Source: Skermanella aerolata KACC 11604 (GTDB taxonomy: Bacteria > Pseudomonadota > Alphaproteobacteria > Azospirillales > Azospirillaceae). Taken from it: a stretch of DNA of 64,000 nucleotides. The stretch covers positions 124,001-188,000 of the forward strand of contig NZ_AVFK01000002.1 of the NCBI RefSeq assembly GCF_000936425.1, in the 5' to 3' direction. The position numbers and the translations under genes were made by a program. The notes below the pieces were generated by a model that had not been told where the DNA came from, did no database searches, and was given only the letters and a program-made list of their open reading frames with translations. Below, one piece after another: positions 1-7,773 of the stretch (position 1 is the first letter of the stretch; every line of letters starts with the position of its first letter).

Positions 1-145
1 CGATGTGATCAGGGCCTTGCTGACGCACTGGCTCGGCATGCCGACCGACCTGCTCCTGCGGCTGGAGATTGCGCCCGCTTCGATCAGCACCGTCGAAATC
101 GGTCCCTGGGGACCCCGAATCCTGCGAATCAACGAGGAAGCATAA
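1..145 (+). CDS. Histidine phosphatase family protein, C-terminal fragment
   Basis: This is the 3' end of a gene entering from the left edge; the reading frame starts at base 2 and ends with TAA at 143-145. The roughly 47 visible residues contain HWLGMP, then EIAPASIS and GPRILRIN, which resembles the C-terminal segment of phosphoglycerate-mutase-like histidine phosphatases. The catalytic RHG motif lies outside the window. The stop codon overlaps the start of the following methyltransferase (TAATG), which implies translational coupling and one operon. The substrate cannot be told from this piece. Assignment rests on the C-terminal pattern only. Confidence 0.6.
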   Translation, partial: DVIRALLTHWLGMPTDLLLRLEIAPASISTVEIGPWGPRILRINEEA

Positions 146-900
146 TGAGCGAGCAGGACGATATCAGGCGCCGGATCGACGATCTGGGCCAGTGGTTCCA
201 TAATATCGACTTGAAGGGCGTGCGAACCGCCCCAAACCATTTCCTGGGCGATTATCCGAACGTCAAGTGGCGGCACTTCGCCCATGCCGTGCCGAAGGAC
301 CTGCGCGGCATGACCGTGCTGGATATCGGTTGCAACGGCGGCTTCTATTCGATCGAGATGAAGCGCCGGGGCGCGGACCGCGTCGTCGCTGTCGATACCG
401 AAACGATGTACCTGAACCAAGCTCGTTTCGCTGCCGAAATGAGCGGCGTCGAGATCGAGTTCCGCAATCTGTCGGTCTACGACGTGGCGAAGCTGGGCGA
501 GCGCTTCGACCTCGTCATCTTCATGGGCGTGCTGTACCACCTGCGGCACCCGCTGCTGGCGCTGGACCTGATCCACGACCATGTCGCGCGCGACCTGATG
601 CTGTTCCAGTCGATGCAGCGCGGCAGCGCCGATGTCGAGCCGCTGGAGCCGGACTATCCGATCGAGGAGACGAAGGTCTTCGATCGGCCGGGCTTTCCGA
701 AGATGCACTTCGTCGAGCATCGCTATTCCCACGACGACAGCAACTGGTGGATTCCAAACCGCGCCTGCGTCGAAGCCATGCTCCGCGACAGCGGATTCGA
801 GATCGGCGAGCGGGCCGAGGACGAGGTCTATCTCTGCCGGCGGGTCGAACGCGCGGCACCGGGTATCGGGGCAGTCTATCCAGTGAGGGGACAAGAATGA
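145..900 (+). CDS. Class I SAM-dependent methyltransferase (TIGR04290-like)
   Basis: The 251-residue protein has a class I methyltransferase motif I (VLDIGCNGG, residues 58-66), an acidic residue after beta2 (VVAVDTE) and a motif IV-like region (DLVIFMGVLYHLRHP). The last is the usual layout of small-molecule or tRNA-modifying methyltransferases such as CmoB/UbiG relatives. From memory it matches the Rta_06860-type family (TIGR04290), which travels with a histidine phosphatase and a beta-xylosidase-like gene exactly as here. It overlaps its upstream neighbour (TAATG) and its downstream neighbour (ATGA), so the three are likely co-translated. The substrate is unknown; a glycan or nucleotide-sugar role is inference from the neighbours. 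Confidence 0.85.
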   Translation: MSEQDDIRRRIDDLGQWFHNIDLKGVRTAPNHFLGDYPNVKWRHFAHAVPKDLRGMTVLDIGCNGGFYSIEMKRRGADRVVAVDTETMYLNQARFAAEMSGVEIEFRNLSVYDVAKLGERFDLVIFMGVLYHLRHPLLALDLIHDHVARDLMLFQSMQRGSADVEPLEPDYPIEETKVFDRPGFPKMHFVEHRYSHDDSNWWIPNRACVEAMLRDSGFEIGERAEDEVYLCRRVERAAPGIGAVYPVRGQE

Positions 901-1784
901 TCGAAGCGGCGATGATCTGGAACGAGCCCAACAACAAGTCCCACTGGGACCCGGAAATCGACCCCGACTGGGTCGGGTTCGGGCGGATGGCGACCTTGGC
1001 GGGTCAGGCTATCGCGGCCGAGGCTCCCGGACTGCTGCGCGTCCTGGGCGGCATCTCGCCGATCGATCCGGCCTTCATCCTGAAGCTTCAGGAACGGGGT
1101 GTGCTGGACAACCTGGACGTCGTGGCGCTGCACGGCTTCCCGCTGGACTGGAACCTGTGGCAGATCGACGAGTGGCCGGAGCGGCTGAAGGAGATCCAGT
1201 CCGTCACCAACCTGCCGGTCTGGGTGACGGAAGTCGGCGTCTCCACCTTCGGGGCGGAGGAAGTGCAGGAGTTTGGGCTTCAGCGGACGGCGGACCTGCT
1301 GATCGGCCGGGTGCCGCGTATCCACTGGTACAGCCTGTACGACCTGCCGCGCTCGTGGGAGGCCACTACCCGGCACCGCGAGGCGGAGGGATCGTCATAC
1401 TATCGGCACTTCTACATGGGGCTGATCCGGGAAGACGGTTCGCCCAAGCTGGCGATGCGGCACTTCCACAACTACGCGCCCGACATGGGCCTGTGCCAGT
1501 GGTTCCATTTCGAGGACCACCGGCTAGAGGATGCCGTACGCACGATGCGGGAACTGGGCGTGCGTCATCTGCGGACCGGCCTGAGCTGGGCCGACAGCTT
1601 CCGGCCGAACGCTATGGAGTGGTTCGACCGCCAGATGCTGGCGCTGGAGGAGTTCGACGTGACGGTGACCTTCTGCTTCACGCCGGAGCATCGCGGCATC
1701 GCCCCACACCATACCAGCGCGCCGCAAGTCCCGGAGGAGTTCGCGGAATTCTGCGCCAAGATGATCAGGCGCTACGCCGCCTGA
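897..1784 (+). CDS. Beta-xylosidase-like protein with apparently permuted TIM barrel
   Basis: The 295-residue protein begins almost at once with WNEPN (Glu10 in the acid/base position of clan GH-A enzymes). A TEVG nucleophile-type motif follows at Glu112 and HWYSLYD in the next strands. The C-terminal ~100 residues (ELGVRHLRTGLSWAD... to CAKMIRRYA) look like beta strands 1-3, which normally precede WNEPN. The order is therefore beta4-8 then beta1-3. ATG at 897 overlaps the methyltransferase stop (ATGA), and the frame upstream of it lies inside that gene, so the short N terminus is probably genuine. No signal peptide is visible; a cytoplasmic role is inferred. The substrate is unknown. Confidence 0.75.
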   Translation: MIEAAMIWNEPNNKSHWDPEIDPDWVGFGRMATLAGQAIAAEAPGLLRVLGGISPIDPAFILKLQERGVLDNLDVVALHGFPLDWNLWQIDEWPERLKEIQSVTNLPVWVTEVGVSTFGAEEVQEFGLQRTADLLIGRVPRIHWYSLYDLPRSWEATTRHREAEGSSYYRHFYMGLIREDGSPKLAMRHFHNYAPDMGLCQWFHFEDHRLEDAVRTMRELGVRHLRTGLSWADSFRPNAMEWFDRQMLALEEFDVTVTFCFTPEHRGIAPHHTSAPQVPEEFAEFCAKMIRRYAA

Positions 1785-1797
1785 TCATTCCGCCATT

Positions 1798-3465
1798 TCA
1801 CTCCGCCGCGTCGGCGCCCGGCGGCCACCCCATGCGGGGGGTGCCGCGCGCCAGCAGGTGCGACACGCGCGGCGGCTCGTTTCCTTGGTGGAACGCGCGG
1901 ACTCGGTCGAGCGTCCCGCGGTCCGCCATCGTGGCGCGCCGCTGGTGGCGCAGGTCGTCCAGCCAGGACGGCAGCAGGAAGGCTTCGACCCAGCGGCTGG
2001 GCTTGGCCGCATCCTGGTAGAGCGTCCAGCGCACCGCGCCGTCGCGCTTGCGGAGGCGGCGGAGCGAGCGCATCGCGGCGGTGAAGGCGTCGGCCTTGGC
2101 TGGATCGACGTCGTATTCGACGGTCACCGCGACCGATCCCGGCCCGGCATCGACGCCGGGCGCCAGCGTCGGCCGGGGCAGGGCCGTGATCGGCGACAGG
2201 TCGGGCGCGATGTTGGCCGGCAGGCGGAACCGGAAGCCGAGGACGAGGCTGACCAGCAGGCCGGCTCCGGCTATCGCCAAGGCCTGGCCGGTGCCGATCG
2301 CTTCCGCCGCATGGCCCCAGCCCCAGCTTCCCAGCGCCAGCCCGCCGAACAGCGACATCTGGTAGATCGACAGCACGCGCGCCTTGACCCAGTTGGCGGC
2401 GGAGAGCTGCACCATGACGTTGAAGCTGGACAGCGTCGTCATCCAGGCCGCCCCGCCCAGCACCAGAGCCGGCACGACGGCGTAGAGGCTCTGCATCAGG
2501 CCGACCACCAGCGTCGCGACCGCGAAGCAGGTGGTTCCCAGCGCCACCATGACCTGTCCGCTGGTCCGCCGGCGGAGCGTGCCGATGTTGAGCGCGCCGA
2601 TGATGGCGCCGATGCCCAGGCTGGTCAGGAGGATGCCGTAGGTGGAGGGGCCCCCGCCGAGGTCCTGACGGGCGACCAGCGGCAGCAGCGCCCAGACGGC
2701 ACCCGCCAGTCCGGTGAAGACGAAGCAGCGGAGCATCACGGTCAGGACGGTCGGCGAGCCGCCGACATAGCGGAGGCCGCTGACCATCGCCGGCAGCAGA
2801 TGCTCGCGCGGGAGTTCGTCGACCGGGCGCTTGGGCCGCCACATCAGCAGGACGCCGATGATGAAGACGTTGGACACGGCGTTGAGGATGAACGACGCCT
2901 GCACCCCGAAGCCGGCGACGACCAGCCCGCCGATGGCCGGGCCGACCGACCGCGCGATGTTGAAGCCGATGCTGTTGAGGGCAACGGCCATGGGCAGTTC
3001 CGACCGTGGCACCAGATCGCCGACGGTCGCCTGATATGCGGGCTGGCGCAGCGCCGAGCCGGTATCCAGGATGAAGACCAGCGCCAGCAGCAGCCACGGC
3101 GTCACGGCCCCGACGCCTTCCAGCACCGCGATCAGCGTGGCGCCCGACAGGACGATGACCTGACCGATCATGAAGACCAGCCGCCTGTCCCACAAATCCG
3201 CCAGCGCTCCGCCGAACAGCGAGAACAGCAGCACGGGCAATGCTGTCGCCGACTGGACCAGCGCCACCATGGGGGCGCTGTCGGTAATCGACGTCATCAG
3301 CCATGCCGCACCGACGGACTGTATCCAGACGCCCATGTTGGACATCAGCGTCGCCAGCCAGATCGCCCGGAACATCGGGTAGCGGAAGGGCGACAGGGAG
3401 TCTGGTAGGCGGGGGCGCGGCAGAATGCCGCCGGTGGGCTTGGTGTCTTCTTCTCTTGCCGGCAT
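1798..3465 (-). CDS. MFS transporter of the PF05977 (MFS_3) type
   Basis: The 555-residue protein has about 12 hydrophobic segments after a short cytoplasmic N terminus (RYPMFRAIWLATLMSNMG...). A roughly 90-residue soluble C-terminal domain follows (VEYDVDPAKADAFTAAMRS... to ARG), as is typical of PF05977 proteins. Those are drug- or siderophore-type exporters related to EntS, with a fused monooxygenase-like (ABM-type) tail. Its 3' end converges on the glycoside-hydrolase-like gene with 13 bases between the stops. It stands alone on its strand, so context gives no substrate. Export of a small hydrophobic compound is the family expectation, not something shown here. Confidence 0.88.
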   Translation of the reverse strand: MPAREEDTKPTGGILPRPRLPDSLSPFRYPMFRAIWLATLMSNMGVWIQSVGAAWLMTSITDSAPMVALVQSATALPVLLFSLFGGALADLWDRRLVFMIGQVIVLSGATLIAVLEGVGAVTPWLLLALVFILDTGSALRQPAYQATVGDLVPRSELPMAVALNSIGFNIARSVGPAIGGLVVAGFGVQASFILNAVSNVFIIGVLLMWRPKRPVDELPREHLLPAMVSGLRYVGGSPTVLTVMLRCFVFTGLAGAVWALLPLVARQDLGGGPSTYGILLTSLGIGAIIGALNIGTLRRRTSGQVMVALGTTCFAVATLVVGLMQSLYAVVPALVLGGAAWMTTLSSFNVMVQLSAANWVKARVLSIYQMSLFGGLALGSWGWGHAAEAIGTGQALAIAGAGLLVSLVLGFRFRLPANIAPDLSPITALPRPTLAPGVDAGPGSVAVTVEYDVDPAKADAFTAAMRSLRRLRKRDGAVRWTLYQDAAKPSRWVEAFLLPSWLDDLRHQRRATMADRGTLDRVRAFHQGNEPPRVSHLLARGTPRMGWPPGADAAE

Positions 3466-3657
3466 GGGGAAACAGGGACCAATAGGGAAGCGGCGGGCAA
3501 AGAAGTTGCCGCCCGTTCGTTATCTCAACAATCCGTGCCGCGAAATGGGTTCATGACTAAAGAGGTATTGTCGGCTATTACATAAGTGAGGACGGGCCTT
3601 TACCACGGCGCGGTATCGGTCTACTCTCCCTCCCGTCAACAGCGTCGGCTGGCAGTT

Positions 3658-4143
3658 ATGTCATTCGAGATCGAACGAAGGTTCCTTGTCTGCCAGGATG
3701 TCCGGCATTTCTGTCGCCACGGCGACAGGATAGTGCAAGGCTATATCTCATTCGATAACGGCAGCGGCGGCCAGAAGGCTCGTGTGCGGATCAGGAACGA
3801 CCAAGCGTTCCTGACGATCAAGGGCGAGCGGCGTGGTCTGATCCGTCCGGAATTCGAACGCGCAGTGCCTTTTTCATGGGCTTCCACCCTGTTGTCCCGG
3901 CTGCCGCCCGAAACGCTCATCCGCAAGACGCGCTACGAAGTCGGCTTCGCCGGCATGACCTGGGAGATCGACGTGTTCGACGGCCGCAACAGCGGCCTGG
4001 TGGTGGCGGAGATCGAACTGGAACACGCCGAGCAGGAGTTCGAACTGCCGGACTGGGTGGGGGCCGAAGTGACCTTCGACGAGCGCTACGGCAACTCGTC
4101 GCTCGCGGTTCGCCCGGTCAGCACATGGCCGGCGGCTGCGTGA
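3658..4143 (+). CDS. CYTH domain protein
   Basis: The 161-residue protein starts with the CYTH signature ExExR (EIERR, residues 4-8), followed by RIVQGYIS, KARVRIRND and AFLTIKGER. Near the C terminus is a basic/acidic pattern (RYEVGFAG..WEIDVF, VAEIELE). CYTH proteins form a beta tunnel that binds triphosphate substrates (thiamine triphosphatase, inorganic triphosphatase, class IV adenylate cyclase). The third signature position is Arg rather than the common Lys. ATG at 3658 is chosen because the motif sits at its usual N-terminal position; an in-frame GTG at 3586 would add 24 unconserved residues. It is monocistronic and converges on the ABC importer operon. Confidence 0.85.
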   Translation: MSFEIERRFLVCQDVRHFCRHGDRIVQGYISFDNGSGGQKARVRIRNDQAFLTIKGERRGLIRPEFERAVPFSWASTLLSRLPPETLIRKTRYEVGFAGMTWEIDVFDGRNSGLVVAEIELEHAEQEFELPDWVGAEVTFDERYGNSSLAVRPVSTWPAAA

Positions 4144-4161
4144 ACGTGCATCTTCCTGTAC

Positions 4162-4950
4162 CTATGCGAAATCCTTGAAGCTGTCGGCGACGGCTCGGTC
4201 GTAGCCCTGGCTGGCCAGCAGCAGTTGTCGCGTATAGTCCTGCTGCGCCTGCCCCCGGCGCAGGCTTTCCACATCCAGTTCCTCGACCACGCGTCCCCGG
4301 TTCATCACCGCAAGCCGGTCGCACATATAGGCGACCACGGCGAGGTTGTGGCTGACGAGGATGTAGGTCAGCCCGTGCTCTGCCCGCAGGCGCTTGAGCA
4401 GGTTGAGGATTTCGGCCTGGACGGAGACGTCCAATGCGGAGGTCGGCTCGTCCAGCAACAGGACGCGCGGTTCCAGGATTAGGGCGCGGGCGATGGCGAC
4501 GCGCTGGCGCTGTCCGCCGGAAAGCTGGTGGGGAAAGCGGAAGCGGAACTGCGGGCCGAGACCGACTTCGCGCAGCGTGCGGTCGATCCGCTTGTCGGCA
4601 TCGCCGAGCCCATGGATGGCGACCGGCTCGGCCAGGATGCGGTCGACCGTGTGGCGCGGGTGCAGGGAGCCATAGGGGTCCTGGAAGACCATCTGGCAGC
4701 GTTTGTAGAACGCTTTGTCGCGCTGGCGTCCAAGCGTCTGGCCGTCGAGAGAGACATTGCCGGACCAGTCCGGGTTCAGCCCCGACATCGCCCGCAGGAC
4801 GGTTGACTTGCCGGACCCGGATTCGCCGACCAATCCGAAGCTTTCCCCCGGCTTCACTTGGAAAGTGACGTTTTGGACCGCATGGACGGTCGCGGCGCCG
4901 TAGCCGAAGGTGACATCGAGGTCTTCGATGCCGATCATGGCCTGGGTCAT
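4162..4950 (-). CDS. Peptide-type ABC transporter ATP-binding protein (DppF-like)
   Basis: The 262-residue ATPase has Walker A GESGSGKST (42-50), signature LSGGQ (143-147) and Walker B VLLLDEP. It is the last gene of a five-gene importer. ATG at 4950 overlaps the TGA of the preceding ATPase (ATGA). An upstream in-frame ATG at 4971 would extend into that gene and is less likely. OppF/DppF proteins normally carry a C-terminal extension of about 60 residues with conserved cysteines; this protein ends soon after the ABC domain, so it is at the short end of the family. It pairs with the neighbouring DppD-like ATPase to energise uptake. Confidence 0.9.
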   Translation of the reverse strand: MTQAMIGIEDLDVTFGYGAATVHAVQNVTFQVKPGESFGLVGESGSGKSTVLRAMSGLNPDWSGNVSLDGQTLGRQRDKAFYKRCQMVFQDPYGSLHPRHTVDRILAEPVAIHGLGDADKRIDRTLREVGLGPQFRFRFPHQLSGGQRQRVAIARALILEPRVLLLDEPTSALDVSVQAEILNLLKRLRAEHGLTYILVSHNLAVVAYMCDRLAVMNRGRVVEELDVESLRRGQAQQDYTRQLLLASQGYDRAVADSFKDFA

Positions 4951-5810
4951 CGTCCACCCTCCGCCGCCCAAGCGGGATCTCGGGTCAGGACCGGCAGTTC
5001 GGCGCGGTCGTCGTCCAGCCGGGGCAGGCTGTCGAGCAGGCCACGGGTGTAGGGATGCTTCGCCGCATGCAACTCGCCGGCGCGGCAGCTTTCGACCACC
5101 CGGCCGGCATACATGATCAGGATGCGGTCGCAGAAGGACGCAACGAGGTTAAGGTCGTGGCTGATGAAAATCAGGCCCATGCCCCGGCTGCTGCACAGCT
5201 CGTCCATGATGGCGAGCACCTGCATCTGGACCGTCACGTCGAGGGCGGATGTCGGCTCGTCCGCGATCAGCAGGTCGGGATCGGGGATCAGCATCATCGC
5301 GATCATGATGCGCTGGCCCATGCCGCCGGAAACCTCGTGCGGGTAAAGGTCGAAGACCCGCTCCGGATCGCGGATGCGGACGGCCCCGAGCATATCCAGC
5401 GTGCGGCGGCGCGCTTCGGACCGGCTGGCCTTGGTATGGACGCGGTAGGCTTCCGCGATCTGGCGGCCGACGGTCATCACAGGGTTCAGCGAGAACTTGG
5501 GGTCCTGCATGACCATCGAGATCCGCTGGCCGCGTATCTCCCGCATCTTCCGTTCCGAGGCATGCAGCAGGTCGGTGCCGTCGAATTCGATCCTGTCGGC
5601 GGTGACCTCGCCCGGCGGCGCCACCAGCCGCAGCAGAGAGCGGCCGGTCACCGACTTGCCGGAACCGGACTCGCCGACGATGCCCAGCTTCTCGCGCCCG
5701 ACGGTGAAGGAGACGCCCCGCACCGCCTCCGTATAGCCGGTGCGGGACGGGAAGCGGACGCGGAGGTTTTCCACGGTGAGGAGAGGCGTTGCGGATGGAG
5801 AAACGGTCAT
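4947..5810 (-). CDS. Peptide-type ABC transporter ATP-binding protein (DppD-like)
   Basis: The 287-residue ATPase has Walker A GESGSGKS at 46-53, the VSGGMGQR signature and Walker B LLIADEPTSALD. The C-terminal HPYTRGLLDSLP motif is characteristic of the OppD/DppD branch of peptide and nickel importers. ATG at 5810 overlaps the stop of the upstream permease gene (ATGA), and its own stop overlaps the next ATPase start. It forms the heterodimeric motor of the importer with that next gene. The overlapping starts indicate tight translational coupling across the operon. Confidence 0.92.
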   Translation of the reverse strand: MTVSPSATPLLTVENLRVRFPSRTGYTEAVRGVSFTVGREKLGIVGESGSGKSVTGRSLLRLVAPPGEVTADRIEFDGTDLLHASERKMREIRGQRISMVMQDPKFSLNPVMTVGRQIAEAYRVHTKASRSEARRRTLDMLGAVRIRDPERVFDLYPHEVSGGMGQRIMIAMMLIPDPDLLIADEPTSALDVTVQMQVLAIMDELCSSRGMGLIFISHDLNLVASFCDRILIMYAGRVVESCRAGELHAAKHPYTRGLLDSLPRLDDDRAELPVLTRDPAWAAEGGR

Positions 5811-6700
5811 CAGTTCTTCGGGTCCAGCACGTCGCGCAGGCCGTCGCCCAGCAGGTTGAAGCCGAGGCTGACGACGAAGATGGCGATGCCGGGCAGGGTG
5901 GCGACCCACCATTGGTCCAGCAGGTATTGCCGTCCGGTCGAGATCATGGCGCCCCATTCCGGCAGCGGAGGCTGAGCGCCGAGGCCAAGAAAGCCGAGCC
6001 CGGCGGCGGTCAGGATGATGCCGGCCATGTCCAGCGTCACCCGGACGATCAGCGAGGAGGTGCAGAGCGGGATCACGTGGCCCAGGATGATCCTGGTCGG
6101 GGAGGCGCCCTGGAGCCGGACGGCGCTGATGAAATCGCTGTTCCGGATGGTCATCGTCTCCGCCCGCGCGATGCGGGCATAGGGCGGCCAGGAGGTGATC
6201 GCGATGGCGATCACGGCGTTCTCGATCCCGGGACCCAGGGCAGAGACGAAAGCCAGCGCCAGGATCAGCTTGGGGAAGGCCAGGAACACGTCGGTGATCC
6301 GCATCAGGACGATGTCGGTCCAGCCGCCGAGATAGCCGGAGATCGTGCCGATCAGCAGCCCTGCTACCGGGGCGGTCAATGCCACCAGCAGCACTATGTA
6401 GAGCGTCAGGCGCGAGCCGTAGACGACGCGCGACCAGATGTCCCGGCCGTACTGGTCGGTGCCGAACCAGTTGGCGGCGCTGGGCGGTTGAAGCCGGTTC
6501 GCCAAGTCCTGGGCGAAGGGATGATGCGTGGCGATCAGCGGCGCCAGCAGCGCCATCAGCATCAGCGCCACGACGATGCCGAGACCGACCATCGCCAGCC
6601 GGTTGCCGGTGAACGTCAGCCAGCCGCCGTACAGGCGGCCCATCCGCGCCTGAGAGCGCGACTGCGGGGTGTCGCTCAGCAGCCATTCCCGAGCGGTCAT
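5810..6700 (-). CDS. Peptide-type ABC transporter permease (DppC-like)
   Basis: The 296-residue inner-membrane permease has about six hydrophobic helices. It carries the N-terminal OppC-type region ending in FGTDQYGRDIWSRV and the EAA-like coupling segment AVRLQGASPTRIILGHVIP. Start and stop overlap the neighbouring genes by ATGA. It is the second permease of the importer and would pair with the DppB-like subunit. Substrate class (di/oligopeptides, opines, glutathione or nickel chelates) cannot be resolved from the permease alone. Confidence 0.92.
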   Translation of the reverse strand: MTAREWLLSDTPQSRSQARMGRLYGGWLTFTGNRLAMVGLGIVVALMLMALLAPLIATHHPFAQDLANRLQPPSAANWFGTDQYGRDIWSRVVYGSRLTLYIVLLVALTAPVAGLLIGTISGYLGGWTDIVLMRITDVFLAFPKLILALAFVSALGPGIENAVIAIAITSWPPYARIARAETMTIRNSDFISAVRLQGASPTRIILGHVIPLCTSSLIVRVTLDMAGIILTAAGLGFLGLGAQPPLPEWGAMISTGRQYLLDQWWVATLPGIAIFVVSLGFNLLGDGLRDVLDPKN

Positions 6701-7767
6701 TTCTTCGCCCTCGGGTCAAGCAGGCGGTAGAGCAGGTCGGACAGCATGTTGAGGCCGATGAAGACGGCGCCGACGACGAGGGTTCCGCCCAGCACGGCGT
6801 TCATGTCGGCGTTGAGCAGCGAGTTGGTGATGTAGAGGCCAAGCCCCGGCCATGCGAAGACCGTCTCGGTCAGGACCGATCCTTCCAGCAGATTGGCGTA
6901 GGACAATGCCACCACCGTAATCAGCGGCACCGCGATATTGCCGAGCGCGTGGCGCCAGATCACGCGGGTTTCCGACATGCCTTTGACCCGTGCGGTCGTG
7001 ATGTATTCCTGGCGCAACTGGTCGAGCATGAAGCTGCGCGTCATGCGGCTGATATAGGCGATGCTGAAATACCCCAGGATCGACGCCGGCAGGATCAGGT
7101 GGGACAGGGCGTTCCAGAAGATCTCGGTCTCGCCGGCCAGCAGGGCGTCCACCGTGATGACGCCGGTCACCGGATCGACCAGCCCGTCGTAGAACACGTC
7201 CAGCCTTCCAGGCCCCGGCGCCCAGTCCAGCTTGGCGTAGAACAGCAGCAGGCCGACCAGCCCTAGCCAGAAGACCGGCACCGAGTAGCCGACCAGGCCG
7301 AGCACGCGCACCAGATGGTCCGGCCAGCGCCCGCGATGGACGGCGGCGAAGACCCCGGCGGGGACGCCTACGGCGACGCCGATGATGATGGCGGCGGTCG
7401 CGAGTTCCAGCGTTGCGGGGAAAGCGCGGCGGACGTCGTCCAGCACCGGCTGGGAGGTCAAGACCGAGGTGCCGAAATCGCCTTGCAGGACATCGCCGAC
7501 GTAGCGGATGAACTGCTGCCAGAGCGGCAGGTTCAGCCCCATCTCGATCCGCATCCGCTCATACGTCTCGGCGTTGGCGCGGTCGCCGACGGCGGCCAGA
7601 ACGGGGTCGATCGGCACGACGCGGCCGATCAGGAACGTCACCAGCAGCAGGCCCAGGAACGTCAGGGCGATCGACAGCAGGAACCCGGCGATACGCTTTA
7701 GAGGCCCCGCAGGACGGCGAGGCCGGGCGGCGGGTGTCGTCCCGCCGCTTTTCAGGATATCGGTCAA
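6697..7767 (-). CDS. Peptide-type ABC transporter permease (DppB-like)
   Basis: The 356-residue integral membrane protein follows the DppB/OppB pattern: an N-terminal helix (LSIALTFLGLLLVTFLIGRVVPIDP), a periplasmic MGLNLPLWQQF region, a coupling loop (TARVKGMSETRVIWRHALGN) and a final helix pair. The roughly 25-residue Arg/Pro-rich N terminus before helix 1 is longer than usual for the family. It lies 6 bases downstream of the binding-protein gene and overlaps the next permease start. It is the first membrane subunit of the importer. Confidence 0.92.
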   Translation of the reverse strand: MTDILKSGGTTPAARPRRPAGPLKRIAGFLLSIALTFLGLLLVTFLIGRVVPIDPVLAAVGDRANAETYERMRIEMGLNLPLWQQFIRYVGDVLQGDFGTSVLTSQPVLDDVRRAFPATLELATAAIIIGVAVGVPAGVFAAVHRGRWPDHLVRVLGLVGYSVPVFWLGLVGLLLFYAKLDWAPGPGRLDVFYDGLVDPVTGVITVDALLAGETEIFWNALSHLILPASILGYFSIAYISRMTRSFMLDQLRQEYITTARVKGMSETRVIWRHALGNIAVPLITVVALSYANLLEGSVLTETVFAWPGLGLYITNSLLNADMNAVLGGTLVVGAVFIGLNMLSDLLYRLLDPRAKK

Positions 7768-7773
7768 TGCCGG

